8,526 nucleotides of DNA from Sediminibacterium sp. (lineage in GTDB: Bacteria; Bacteroidota; Bacteroidia; Chitinophagales; Chitinophagaceae): contig JAURIP010000056.1 of the NCBI GenBank assembly GCA_030832695.1, positions 1 to 8,526 on the forward strand. Direction: 5' to 3'. The first letter of the stretch is position 1, and every line of letters begins with the position of its first letter. The position numbers were made by a program, and so were the translations under genes. A model generated the notes under the pieces. It worked only from the letters and a program-made list of their open reading frames with translations, searched no databases and was not told the DNA's origin. Of the stretch, positions 1-7,639 are shown in pieces.

Positions 1-1319
1 AACAAAAAGCCGAACATCACAATGAACCTAGCAATGGTGAAAATGATGCTACTGCTTCCAATACTGGGTATAGAGAAAACAAAGGCTGTCTTCATTTTAT
101 AGGTAGGGCCATCACAATTTCCATTAAAGTGTTTGTTTATTTTGTTTTAGCGATTGTAGGTATTTCATTATTTGCAGCATTGTTTGGGATTGGCGCTGCA
201 GTAACAGCATTATATCCTTTAAAAAAGTTTGTATTGGAAGACGGCGCTCAAAGTTGGTCAGCTTTTGGAACAATTGTATTATTTATCTGGGTACCTATCG
301 TTGGTATTGTGACTGCAATTATTCGAAAAATTGCGGGATTTAAAAAGACAAATGTTTGGGTAAGATCTAGTTTTTGGGCCTTATGGATTGTTGGATGGGT
401 AATGCTATTTTATTTTGGAAGTAGTATTGGAAATAGTTTTAACAAACATAATAAACCTGAGGAACAATCTATTGCTTTAACTAATCCGAATGTTAATTAT
501 TTAGAAGTGACTGCGACACCAAAAATGAAATACTATGAAGATAAGTGGTTTAAAATTTCAGAATTTGTTGACTATGGGGATGCCGATACCATTTTTGTAA
601 GAAATCTTAGGATTAGAATTGTACAATCAACCACAGATAGTTTTCAAGTGAAAGTGGTGAAACTAAGTAATGGTAAAACATTAGCAGAAGCCAATGACCT
701 AGCTAATAAAATTAATTTTGATATAACGCAAAAGGACAGTTTAATTTTTCTAGACAAAGGTATTGGTATCAATGCCAACGATAAATTTAGAAACCAACAT
801 GTCATTATGACCATAGCGGTCCCCGTTGGTAAGCGAATAAAAATTTCGGATAAGGGCTGGTCTCAAACGAATATTAATATTGATCGTCGTGGTATGCGAA
901 CGGAAACTATTGACCGAATCAGTTCTGATAATGATTGGTATAAAGATTGGGACAACGAATCCTATAATTATGAACATGGAGTAGTTTATTTAATGACCAG
1001 TACGGGATTAGAAAAAATTGGCCGAGCAGATATTGATACCAAAGAAGATGATAATGTTGAAATGTCAGACATTGAAAATCAATTAAACGAATTAAAATTA
1101 GAGCGAGAACGACTTGAAGGCGATTTAAAAAAGTCAAGAGAACAAAAATTAAAAGAGTTGGAAAAAATTGATCGTGCTTTGGAAAAAAAGGCAGTTGACA
1201 AAAAGGAAAATAAAGGCTTAACCAATAATACCTCGATGCTTTCTGGTTTGAATAATGTCAGTAAAGTGGCATCCAAGCTTGCAGATATGCAATCGGTTTT
1301 TGACCGCTTTCATTATTAA
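1..1319 (+). CDS. PspC-family membrane protein, 5'-truncated by window edge
   Basis: The reading frame is open to the left edge (first full codon at base 3, 438 residues visible), so this is the C-terminal part of a longer protein. A GTG at 129 could be taken as a start, but it falls inside the first hydrophobic segment and is very unlikely. Visible parts in order: a polar Asn/Glu-rich linker (3-100), a hydrophobic segment (about 111-212), a second (about 258-323), a third (about 372-431), a soluble beta-rich region containing VPVGKRIKI (about 819-845), and a charged predicted coiled coil (about 1065-1214). This order matches Bacteroidota proteins with an N-terminal PspC domain followed by further membrane helices and a soluble C-terminal domain; the PspC domain itself would lie upstream. 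Family members are inner-membrane proteins related to the phage-shock envelope stress response, but the exact role here is unknown. A strong terminator follows 66 bp after the stop, so the gene ends its transcript. Confidence 0.75.
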   Translation, partial: QKAEHHNEPSNGENDATASNTGYRENKGCLHFIGRAITISIKVFVYFVLAIVGISLFAALFGIGAAVTALYPLKKFVLEDGAQSWSAFGTIVLFIWVPIVGIVTAIIRKIAGFKKTNVWVRSSFWALWIVGWVMLFYFGSSIGNSFNKHNKPEEQSIALTNPNVNYLEVTATPKMKYYEDKWFKISEFVDYGDADTIFVRNLRIRIVQSTTDSFQVKVVKLSNGKTLAEANDLANKINFDITQKDSLIFLDKGIGINANDKFRNQHVIMTIAVPVGKRIKISDKGWSQTNINIDRRGMRTETIDRISSDNDWYKDWDNESYNYEHGVVYLMTSTGLEKIGRADIDTKEDDNVEMSDIENQLNELKLERERLEGDLKKSREQKLKELEKIDRALEKKAVDKKENKGLTNNTSMLSGLNNVSKVASKLADMQSVFDRFHY

Positions 1320-1385
1320 GCGAAAAAGAACTCGGTAAGCGATACTAGATAATTTAATGGTTAAATATTAACTGTATTGAATATA

Positions 1386-1416
1386 AACACCTCACTTAAA
1401 AGTGGGGTGTTTTTTT
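1386..1416 (+). terminator. Rho-independent terminator after the PspC-like gene
   Basis: An 11-bp stem pairs AACACCTCACT (1386-1396) with AGTGGGGTGTT (1401-1411). It has one T-G wobble and a four-base TAAA loop. A T-tract runs directly on to 1416. It separates the PspC-like gene from gcvT. Confidence 0.9.
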
Positions 1417-1418
1417 GT

Positions 1419-1426
1419 TATCTTTG
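1419..1426 (+). promoter_or_regulatory. -7 promoter element for gcvT
   Basis: TATCTTTG is an exact match to the Bacteroidota sigma-ABfr -7 consensus TAnnTTTG. It begins three bases after the T-tract of the preceding terminator and ends 16 nt before the gcvT ATG, which would give a leader of about 10 nt. No clear -33 TTG is visible; only a TTA at the expected distance, inside the terminator hairpin. Confidence 0.6.
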
Positions 1427-1442
1427 TCAAAATTAAATTCCA

Positions 1443-2537
1443 ATGAGCGAAGTTTTAAATACCCCGTTTACCGAAAAACACATTGCATTAGGTGCTAAAA
1501 TGGCCCCATTTGCTGGATACAATATGCCAATAAGTTATACGGGCATTAATGATGAGCATGCAGCGGTGCGCAATAGCGCTGGCGTTTTTGATGTGAGTCA
1601 TATGGGCGAGTTTGTTTTAAAGGGTGCGGATGCTTTGGATTTAATTCAAAGGGTCACCAGTAATGATGCTTCTGTTTTAGAAAATGGGAAAGCGCAATAC
1701 AGTTGTTTGCCAAATGCAACAGGGGGTATCGTGGATGATTTATTAGTATACTGTGTTGAAAAAAACAAAGTGTATATGTTAGTCGTGAATGCATCTAACA
1801 TTGAAAAAGATTGGAATTGGATAGTACAACATAATACGAAGGGTGTTGAAATGCATAACATCAGCCCTAAAACTGCTTTGTTAGCAGTGCAAGGTCCTAA
1901 GGCAGCGCAAATAGTTCAAAAGCTCACTTCCATGGATGTATTAAATATGCCTTATTATAGTTTTGCCAAAGGGGAGTTATTAGGTATTGATAATGTATTA
2001 ATTAGTGCAACAGGTTATACAGGAGCAGGAGGTGTTGAAATTTATTTTGAAGATTTGAATGACAATGCAAATAAAATTTGGGATGCTTTATTTGAAGCGG
2101 GTGCTGAATTTGGCATTAAACCCATTGGCTTAGGTGCGCGTGACACTTTGCGTTTAGAAATGGGATTTTGTTTGTATGGAAATGATATTGATGATACGAC
2201 TAGCCCTTTAGAAGCAGGCTTGGGTTGGATTACAAAGTTTACAAAGCCGTTTACGAATTCAGTGTCGTTGGCCGAGCAAAAAGCAAATGGCGTCAATAAA
2301 AAATTAGTTGGGTTTGAAATGATTGATCGCGGTATACCACGTCATTACTATATCATTAAAGATGCGTCAGGGAATGAGATTGGTTCTGTTACCTCTGGAA
2401 CACAAGCCCCAAGCTTGGGTAAAGGAATTGGCATTGGTTATGTACAATCTTCCTTTGCAAAAATTGATACTGAAATTTATATTGACATTCGCAATACTTT
2501 GGTAAAAGCGAAAGTGGTGAAGTTTCCTTTTAAATAA
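1443..2537 (+). CDS. gcvT: Aminomethyltransferase, glycine cleavage system T protein
   Basis: The T protein takes the aminomethyl group carried on lipoylated GcvH, releases ammonia and passes the one-carbon unit to tetrahydrofolate, giving 5,10-methylene-THF. It acts in the cytoplasm. The 364-residue length is normal for the family. Visible family features include [20 protein letters not shown] (residues 37-56), the GGIVDDL segment (94-100) holding the conserved Asp pair that includes the catalytic aspartate, the [15 protein letters not shown] region (188-202), [13 protein letters not shown] (229-241) with the conserved Arg, and the C-terminal barrel motif [17 protein letters not shown] (318-334). 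The ATG at 1443 fits the family N-terminus and sits just downstream of a TAnnTTTG promoter; there is no Shine-Dalgarno. gcvH and gcvP are not adjacent, a dispersed arrangement common in this phylum. No glycine riboswitch could fit in the very short leader. Confidence 0.97.
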   Translation: MSEVLNTPFTEKHIALGAKMAPFAGYNMPISYTGINDEHAAVRNSAGVFDVSHMGEFVLKGADALDLIQRVTSNDASVLENGKAQYSCLPNATGGIVDDLLVYCVEKNKVYMLVVNASNIEKDWNWIVQHNTKGVEMHNISPKTALLAVQGPKAAQIVQKLTSMDVLNMPYYSFAKGELLGIDNVLISATGYTGAGGVEIYFEDLNDNANKIWDALFEAGAEFGIKPIGLGARDTLRLEMGFCLYGNDIDDTTSPLEAGLGWITKFTKPFTNSVSLAEQKANGVNKKLVGFEMIDRGIPRHYYIIKDASGNEIGSVTSGTQAPSLGKGIGIGYVQSSFAKIDTEIYIDIRNTLVKAKVVKFPFK

Positions 2538-2548
2538 TTCCTTAGTTA

Positions 2549-2577
2549 AGGTACTGGTTTATTTGTACCTATTTTTT
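2549..2577 (+). terminator. Possible weak terminator after gcvT
   Basis: A perfect 6-bp inverted repeat, AGGTAC (2549-2554) and GTACCT (2565-2570), encloses a ten-base loop. It is followed after one A by six Ts (2572-2577). The stem is short, so termination may be partial. Confidence 0.45.
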
Positions 2578-2594
2578 ATGGTGTAAATACATGA

Positions 2595-2623
2595 TTTGAG
2601 TGTTGCTTGTTATTGCATTTTTG
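2595..2623 (+). promoter_or_regulatory. Tentative promoter for ssb
   Basis: TTTG (2595-2598) followed after 17 nt by CATTTTTG (2616-2623) resembles the -33 and -7 elements of Bacteroidota promoters. The -7 copy departs from TAnnTTTG at its first base and the spacing is short. It would place the transcript start about 18 nt before the ssb ATG. Confidence 0.35.
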
Positions 2624-2647
2624 TGCCTTAACAAAACATCATGTATT

Positions 2648-2995
2648 ATGAAAGCAATTAAAAATCGAGTTCAGCTCATGGGCTATTTGGGTGCAGATCC
2701 TGAAATTAAAATTTTTGAAGAAACAAAAAAGTTGGCCCATATCAGGCTAGCAGTGAATGATCGTTATAAAAATGCCAAAGGGGAGTGGGTCGATGAAACC
2801 CAATGGTTTAATTTGGTCGCATGGTCTAAACTTGCCGTGTATGCTGAAAAATATTTAATCAAAGGAATTGAAGTTGCCATCGAAGGACGACTTATCAATA
2901 AGTCCTATACAGACAAAAATTTAGTGAAACGATTCAGCACCGATATTCATCTTTCTGAAATATTAATCTTAACCAAGAAAAAAGAGCTTGTATAA
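2648..2995 (+). CDS. ssb: Single-stranded DNA-binding protein, short form lacking acidic tail
   Basis: The protein has 115 residues and is essentially one OB fold. It shows the SSB signature near the N-terminus (NRVQLMGYLGADPE, residues 6-19), the central WVDETQWFNLVAW block (47-59) with aromatic residues suited to stacking on bases, and KGIEVAIEGRL (72-82). It should coat single-stranded DNA during replication or repair, probably as a tetramer like other SSBs. Unlike canonical SSB (about 170-180 residues), it ends in KKKELV with no glycine-rich linker and no acidic DDDIPF-type tip, so it lacks the usual docking site for partner proteins. Short SSB-like paralogs of this kind are common in Bacteroidota. 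The frame continues upstream to a GTG at 2600, but that adds a hydrophobic stretch unlike SSB; ATG 2648 gives the expected N-terminus. A fully canonical SSB probably exists elsewhere in the genome (inference). Confidence 0.9.
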   Translation: MKAIKNRVQLMGYLGADPEIKIFEETKKLAHIRLAVNDRYKNAKGEWVDETQWFNLVAWSKLAVYAEKYLIKGIEVAIEGRLINKSYTDKNLVKRFSTDIHLSEILILTKKKELV

Positions 2996-3018
2996 GCCTC
3001 TCCCATTTTGTATATTTG
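2988..3018 (+). promoter_or_regulatory. Promoter for comB, overlapping the end of ssb
   Basis: TTG (2988-2990) lies 20 nt before TATATTTG (3011-3018), a full match to the Bacteroidota -33/-7 arrangement. The -33 element is inside the last codons of ssb. The -7 element ends only 7 nt before the comB ATG, so the transcript would be leaderless or nearly so. Confidence 0.65.
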
Positions 3019-3025
3019 TGATGTT

Positions 3026-3760
3026 ATGACGAACAAAAAAATAAAACCCAATTTACATACTGTATTAACTCCTCAGTTGCTTGATTTGTATGAAATTAAA
3101 GATAGCATTGTTGTTATCATAGATGTATTTAGAGCAACCTCCACCATGGCTACTGCTTTATATAATGGTGCAAGAAAAATCATCCCAGTGGATTCACCAG
3201 AATTGTGCATTGAAATGGGTAAGCAAACTGGCGGAGTTACTGCAGGGGAGCGGGATGGTAAAATTATTCCAGGTTTGTCCTATGGCAATTCTCCTTCCGA
3301 ATATCCAAGATCATTTATTGAAAATAAAGTTTTAGTGATTACTACAACCAATGGCACTAAGCTTTTGCATATGGCATTAAAGCAAGGCGCAAAAGATATT
3401 ATCACAGGCAGCTTTCCTAATTTTTCAGCAGTAGCTGATTATTTAGTTAAACAAGGGGCGCCTGTGATTTTAGGTTGTTCGGGTTGGAAAAACAGGTTTA
3501 ATATTGAGGACACCCTTTTTGCAGGCGCAATCATTGAACAAATTAAGGACCATTTTACCATACATTGCGACAGCAGTTTTATGGCAAACCAATTATACAA
3601 TCAACACAAGGATAATTTAACGCAATATATTAAGACCACAACTCATTGGCATCGTTTGGCTGCTTATGGCTTGGAGGACGACATGTTGTATTGTATTTCT
3701 AAGGATACCGCCCCTTCTTTGCCTATTTATAAAGACGGCGCCTTAGTAAATGGGCTCTAA
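3026..3760 (+). CDS. comB: 2-phosphosulfolactate phosphatase family protein (ComB)
   Basis: The family dephosphorylates (R)-2-phospho-3-sulfolactate to sulfolactate and depends on magnesium; it was characterised in methanogen coenzyme M synthesis. The 244-residue length fits. Conserved blocks are VVIIDVFRATST (residues 29-40), AGERDGKIIPGLSYGNSP (73-90), TTTNGTKLL (106-114), GCSGWKNRFNIEDTLFAGAI (150-169) and the C-terminal HWHRLAAYGLEDDM (207-220). The ATG at 3026 is preferred over an in-frame TTG at 3008, because the TTG lies partly within the -7 promoter element and upstream of any transcript start. There is no ComA or sulfolactate dehydrogenase gene next to it. Bacteroidota do not make coenzyme M, so the physiological substrate is uncertain; a link to sulfonate or sulfonolipid metabolism is possible but unproven. 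Confidence 0.9.
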   Translation: MTNKKIKPNLHTVLTPQLLDLYEIKDSIVVIIDVFRATSTMATALYNGARKIIPVDSPELCIEMGKQTGGVTAGERDGKIIPGLSYGNSPSEYPRSFIENKVLVITTTNGTKLLHMALKQGAKDIITGSFPNFSAVADYLVKQGAPVILGCSGWKNRFNIEDTLFAGAIIEQIKDHFTIHCDSSFMANQLYNQHKDNLTQYIKTTTHWHRLAAYGLEDDMLYCISKDTAPSLPIYKDGALVNGL

Positions 3761-3817
3761 ATCGCTCATTTACAGCTATTTTATGAAATTGGGTGATGAA
3801 CTTAGCTAGCAAAACCG

Positions 3818-3825
3818 TACATTTG
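3818..3825 (+). promoter_or_regulatory. -7 promoter element for the SNF2 helicase gene
   Basis: TACATTTG matches TAnnTTTG exactly. It predicts a transcript start near 3831-3833 and a leader of about 28 nt. No convincing -33 TTG lies at the usual spacing (the nearest, at 3789, is 26 nt away). Confidence 0.5.
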
Positions 3826-3832
3826 CAGATTG

Positions 3833-3846
3833 CCCTTTTTGAAGGG
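3833..3846 (+). other. Short hairpin at the 5' end of the SNF2 mRNA
   Basis: CCCTT (3833-3837) pairs perfectly with AAGGG (3842-3846) around a TTTG loop. From the predicted promoter, this hairpin would sit at the very 5' end of the mRNA, 14 nt before the ATG. A 5'-end stabilising role is conceivable. No T-tract follows, so it is not a terminator. Confidence 0.4.
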
Positions 3847-3860
3847 TTATTTGTATCATT

Positions 3861-6800
3861 ATGGCATTACCCTATTTAGTTAAACACATTTATAGTTACG
3901 GTACCGAAGAGGTGATTCGTAGAGGCAAAAAGATTTTTGCATTGAAGAACATCGAATTAGTCAAATTTGATCCTTTAATTGGAAGTATCCATTGCAGGGT
4001 AAAAGATGATGGCTATAGTACCTATTATAAGGTAACTATTGAGAATTTTAAAAACCCCAACACGCTATCCTTAAGATGCGGATGTCCTTATAATTTATCT
4101 GAGGTTTGCAGGCATAAAGCAGCTGCCTTATTCCAAATACAAGACATGTTGGATAAAAACTTGTTGGATTACAAGCCTGCTTCTTATAAAACCACACATA
4201 CCCAACTTCGCGCGAAAAGCTTGGATCTTAAAACCATCCGAATGCTTTGTTCAAAGGCAACTTTTGAAAAAGCAGAAGTGACTTTAAAATCCATCCGACC
4301 ACATATTATATCGAGTGAAAATGAACGCGTTGTTGCAGAAATGGATATCGCGGGCAAAACACGTATGATGATTATTCAAAAAAATGAAGAACGTTTTTTT
4401 GATACTTCCTGTGATTGTTTGTCTGAGACAGAGTATCCGTTGTGTGTGCATAAAACGGTGCTGCTATTGCAGTTGTTTCAATTAAAGGGGGCTGATTATT
4501 TTGAAACCATTCGTAATTGGGATCGTGAAAAAAATAAACTATTGGCTTTGTATGGTTATAGTTTAGCCGATGATACCAGAGATAAATTTGAATTTATATA
4601 TCATGACGGGAAGCCTTTTTTAAAAGTATTGGATCCCAATATTAAAAAAATTAATGAGGAACCAAGTCGGGTAACGTTTAAGCGTCCATTAGGAAACGAT
4701 TGGGATATTGAAGAATTAGAAGATCCAAAGGATGCATCTCAAAAAACGATTGAGCGCTTGGGGCTGGTCATGCAACATCATCCTACGGAATATCCTTTCA
4801 TTCATTTTAATGTTATTAAAGGAGAAGTAAATGAACAAGGAACTTCCTATGTGGGGAAAGTTGAAAAATTAGATATTGCAAAATTTGTCATTCCGGATGA
4901 AATTAAAGAAGAAGATAAGTTATTGCTTCAGTTGGTGCGTAAATTGCAAACGGCAGAATTAACAAAGTACATCAATAAAAATTCACCTTTTGATGGCATA
5001 TGGGATACTGTCATTAATGCGGATGAATCAAGCTTATCGGAGGATACCAAGGGACATATTCAGGAATATTTGCATCCTAAGATAGAAAAATTATGGAAGG
5101 ACTTGTCTGAACATCCTTTTAGTTTTTTTATTCCGCACAATAAACCATTCACTACCGCCAACTTACAAAAGGCCGAATTAGTTTTTGCGAATATTCAACC
5201 AGGATTTAAAGTGGAGAAGGAATCGGATCGCTATCTTGTTTATGCGCATGTGAATTTACCTGATGGCATTATTCCGGTGGAGGAAAATCATGCAAAATCG
5301 CACTTTATATTTCAGTATCATCACCAATTTTTTTGTTGGAAATCAAAGGAAGATCTGACTTGGGTGGAACAATTTTTACCTACGGGCTGTCATGAAATAA
5401 CCATTCAAGATTGGCCTAGTTATTTACAAAATACTTTATTGCCTTTATCTAAACAATACAAGGTTGAATTAGGTAATGTAGCGCAGGTGAAATTAAGGGG
5501 GGTGAAACCTTCCTTGCAAATTTTCTTAAAAGAGGATGCCCAATTTTTACATTTTGAACCTTTGTTTGTTTATAATGATATTATTGTTCACAAAGAGGAT
5601 GGCCCATCGGTGATCCAGCAAGTGGGGGATAAAATTGTTATACTTGAAAGAGACCTTGCTTCAGAGCGAACTTTAATGAATGATATTGAGCAATTGCATT
5701 CTGGATTTGTGCGATTTAATCAAGGCAATGTATTGTCTCTGAAGGGCGCGGAAGTTTTAAAAAATAATTGGTTTTTCCTATTCATAGATACTTTAAGAGA
5801 AAAACAAATACCGCTATTTGGTACAGAAACATTAAAGCAATTTAAGTTTAACACGGCTAAGCCATCTACTAGGTTATATATCAGTAGTAATACGGATTGG
5901 TTTGATGCTAAAGTTGAAATTTCATTTGGCGATCAAAAAGTAAGTGTACAGGATATCAAAAATATGCTTGCCAACAAGCAACAGTTTGTTCCTTTAAAGG
6001 ATGGTAGTTTAGGATTGTTACCTGAAAAATGGTTAAATAAATACTCCTTACTATTTAAAGTGGGAGAAGGGAAAACTGATAATCTTAAATTAAGTAAGTA
6101 TCATTTTTCAATACTTGATGAATTATACCAACAAAGAGATGAGGAAGAATTAATATTCCAATTAGAAGGGAAGTATGAAAAAATCAGGGAGCGTTATGCG
6201 ATTACTGATATTGCGCCACCTGCGCATTTGTTACCCATCTTACGACCTTATCAAGTGAGTGGATTTCAGTGGTTAAATTATTTACATGATGTGCAATGGG
6301 GTGGTATTTTGGCGGATGATATGGGATTGGGAAAAACAATTCAAACCTTATCTTTCTTGCAGCACTTGAAAGAAAAAAATGGCAAACTAGTAGCATTAGT
6401 TGTTTGTCCTACCACCTTATTATACAACTGGCAAAATGAATTAAAAAAGTTTACGCCTACTTTAACGTATCAAATACACCACGGTGGTACCCGCAGTCGT
6501 AAACAAGTAGTGAAGGAGGAAATTGAAGTAATCATTACGACCTACGGTACACTGAGAAGTGATATTAAAATGTTTGTGGAAGTTGATTTTGATTATGTGA
6601 TTTTAGATGAAAGTCAGGCCATTAAAAATCCGTCTAGTAAAGTAACTAAGGCGGCCTGTTTGTTGAAGGCTAAAAATAAGTTGTGTTTAAGTGGAACGCC
6701 GTTACAAAACAATACTTTTGATATTTATGCGCAAATGAATTTCTTAAATCCGGGCATGCTCGGTTCAATTGAATACTTCAAGCATAATTTTTCAATGCCG

Positions 6801-7625
6801 ATTGATAAATTTGATGAGAAAGAACAAAAAGAACATTTAAGAAAATCGGTTTTTCCTTTTATTTTAAGACGTACCAAGGAGCAGGTGGCAAAGGATTTAC
6901 CAGAAAAGCAAGAAATGGTGTTGTATTGTGAAATGGGGGATGAGCAAAGAAAAATTTATGAGGCTTATCGTAATGATTATAGAGATAAGTTGATTGGTAT
7001 GGTGGAAGAAAAAGGAATACAAAAATCACAATTATCCATTTTGCAAGGTTTAATGAAACTGCGTCAAATTTGTGATAGTCCTGCTATATTAAAAGATGAA
7101 AATTATCCGAATGCTTCAGTTAAGCTAGATGAACTTACACGTGAAATTGCTGAAAATATTGGTGGCCATAAGGCATTGGTGTTCTCGCAATTTTTAGGGA
7201 TGCTTGCTTTAATTAAAGAGCAGCTCACGAAGATGGGGATTGATTATGAGTATTTTGATGGAAGTAGTTCCATTCAGGAAAGAGAGCGTGCGATTGAACG
7301 TTTTCAAAATGACGATAATTGCAGGGTATTCTTAATTTCATTAAAAGCTGGAGGTGTAGGATTAAACTTAACTGCAGCCGATTATGTATACATTGTTGAT
7401 CCTTGGTGGAATCCAGCAGTAGAGCAACAAGCCATTGACCGAACACACCGTATTGGTCAAACAAAAAATATATTTGCGTATCGCATGATTTGTAATGATA
7501 CCGTTGAGGATAAAATATTAAAATTACAGGATCGCAAACGTTCTTTGGCGAAGGATTTGATTTCAGATGAGGATGGGTTTGTAAAATCTTTAACCAAAGA
7601 CGATATAGCCTATCTGTTTAGTTAG
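3861..7625 (+). CDS. SNF2-family DNA-dependent ATPase with two SWIM zinc fingers
   Basis: This is a 1254-residue Swi2/Snf2-type (SF2) ATPase, expected to translocate on double-stranded DNA and remodel protein-DNA complexes rather than unwind DNA. The N-terminus carries a SWIM zinc finger with CxC-x7-CxH spacing (C73, C75, C83, H85). A second SWIM-like finger has CxC-x8-CxH spacing (C184, C186, C195, H197). Residues about 220-790 hold no motif I can name and may correspond to the bacterial SNF2-associated region. The ATPase core follows: Walker A DDMGLGKT (819-826), Walker B DESQ (916-919), motif III LSGTPLQN (943-950), and in the second RecA lobe SLKAGGVGLNLTAADYVYIV (1160-1179) and DRTHRIGQ (1193-1200) with both motif VI arginines. 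All catalytic motifs are intact. ATG 3861 sits downstream of a TAnnTTTG promoter. The gene appears monocistronic and converges with the lipoprotein gene. Family members are often loosely linked to transcription or DNA repair; the specific role here is unknown. Confidence 0.95.
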   Translation: MALPYLVKHIYSYGTEEVIRRGKKIFALKNIELVKFDPLIGSIHCRVKDDGYSTYYKVTIENFKNPNTLSLRCGCPYNLSEVCRHKAAALFQIQDMLDKNLLDYKPASYKTTHTQLRAKSLDLKTIRMLCSKATFEKAEVTLKSIRPHIISSENERVVAEMDIAGKTRMMIIQKNEERFFDTSCDCLSETEYPLCVHKTVLLLQLFQLKGADYFETIRNWDREKNKLLALYGYSLADDTRDKFEFIYHDGKPFLKVLDPNIKKINEEPSRVTFKRPLGNDWDIEELEDPKDASQKTIERLGLVMQHHPTEYPFIHFNVIKGEVNEQGTSYVGKVEKLDIAKFVIPDEIKEEDKLLLQLVRKLQTAELTKYINKNSPFDGIWDTVINADESSLSEDTKGHIQEYLHPKIEKLWKDLSEHPFSFFIPHNKPFTTANLQKAELVFANIQPGFKVEKESDRYLVYAHVNLPDGIIPVEENHAKSHFIFQYHHQFFCWKSKEDLTWVEQFLPTGCHEITIQDWPSYLQNTLLPLSKQYKVELGNVAQVKLRGVKPSLQIFLKEDAQFLHFEPLFVYNDIIVHKEDGPSVIQQVGDKIVILERDLASERTLMNDIEQLHSGFVRFNQGNVLSLKGAEVLKNNWFFLFIDTLREKQIPLFGTETLKQFKFNTAKPSTRLYISSNTDWFDAKVEISFGDQKVSVQDIKNMLANKQQFVPLKDGSLGLLPEKWLNKYSLLFKVGEGKTDNLKLSKYHFSILDELYQQRDEEELIFQLEGKYEKIRERYAITDIAPPAHLLPILRPYQVSGFQWLNYLHDVQWGGILADDMGLGKTIQTLSFLQHLKEKNGKLVALVVCPTTLLYNWQNELKKFTPTLTYQIHHGGTRSRKQVVKEEIEVIITTYGTLRSDIKMFVEVDFDYVILDESQAIKNPSSKVTKAACLLKAKNKLCLSGTPLQNNTFDIYAQMNFLNPGMLGSIEYFKHNFSMPIDKFDEKEQKEHLRKSVFPFILRRTKEQVAKDLPEKQEMVLYCEMGDEQRKIYEAYRNDYRDKLIGMVEEKGIQKSQLSILQGLMKLRQICDSPAILKDENYPNASVKLDELTREIAENIGGHKALVFSQFLGMLALIKEQLTKMGIDYEYFDGSSSIQERERAIERFQNDDNCRVFLISLKAGGVGLNLTAADYVYIVDPWWNPAVEQQAIDRTHRIGQTKNIFAYRMICNDTVEDKILKLQDRKRSLAKDLISDEDGFVKSLTKDDIAYLFS

Positions 7626-7639
7626 TAATTATTTTACTA
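7623..7639. repeat. Inverted repeat spanning two convergent stop codons
   Basis: TAGTAA (7623-7628) and TTACTA (7634-7639) flank a five-base loop. The left arm contains the TAG stop of the SNF2 gene, and the loop contains the stop of the opposite-strand lipoprotein gene. The arms are AT-rich and no T-tract follows on either strand, so at best it is a weak bidirectional terminator; it may be coincidence. Confidence 0.35.

Noticed and set aside
129..131. GTG as the start of the PspC-like protein
   Set aside because: The frame is open upstream to the window edge and the GTG lies inside a membrane segment.
2600..2647. GTG-initiated N-terminal extension of ssb
   Set aside because: The extra 16 residues are hydrophobic and unlike SSB. 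ATG 2648 gives the standard N-terminus, and the tentative promoter lies within the extension.
3008..3025. TTG-initiated extension of comB
   Set aside because: It overlaps the -7 promoter element, so it would be upstream of the transcript start.
3759..3775. Short inverted repeat after comB
   Set aside because: Only about five A/T base pairs and no T-tract, so it is not a credible terminator.
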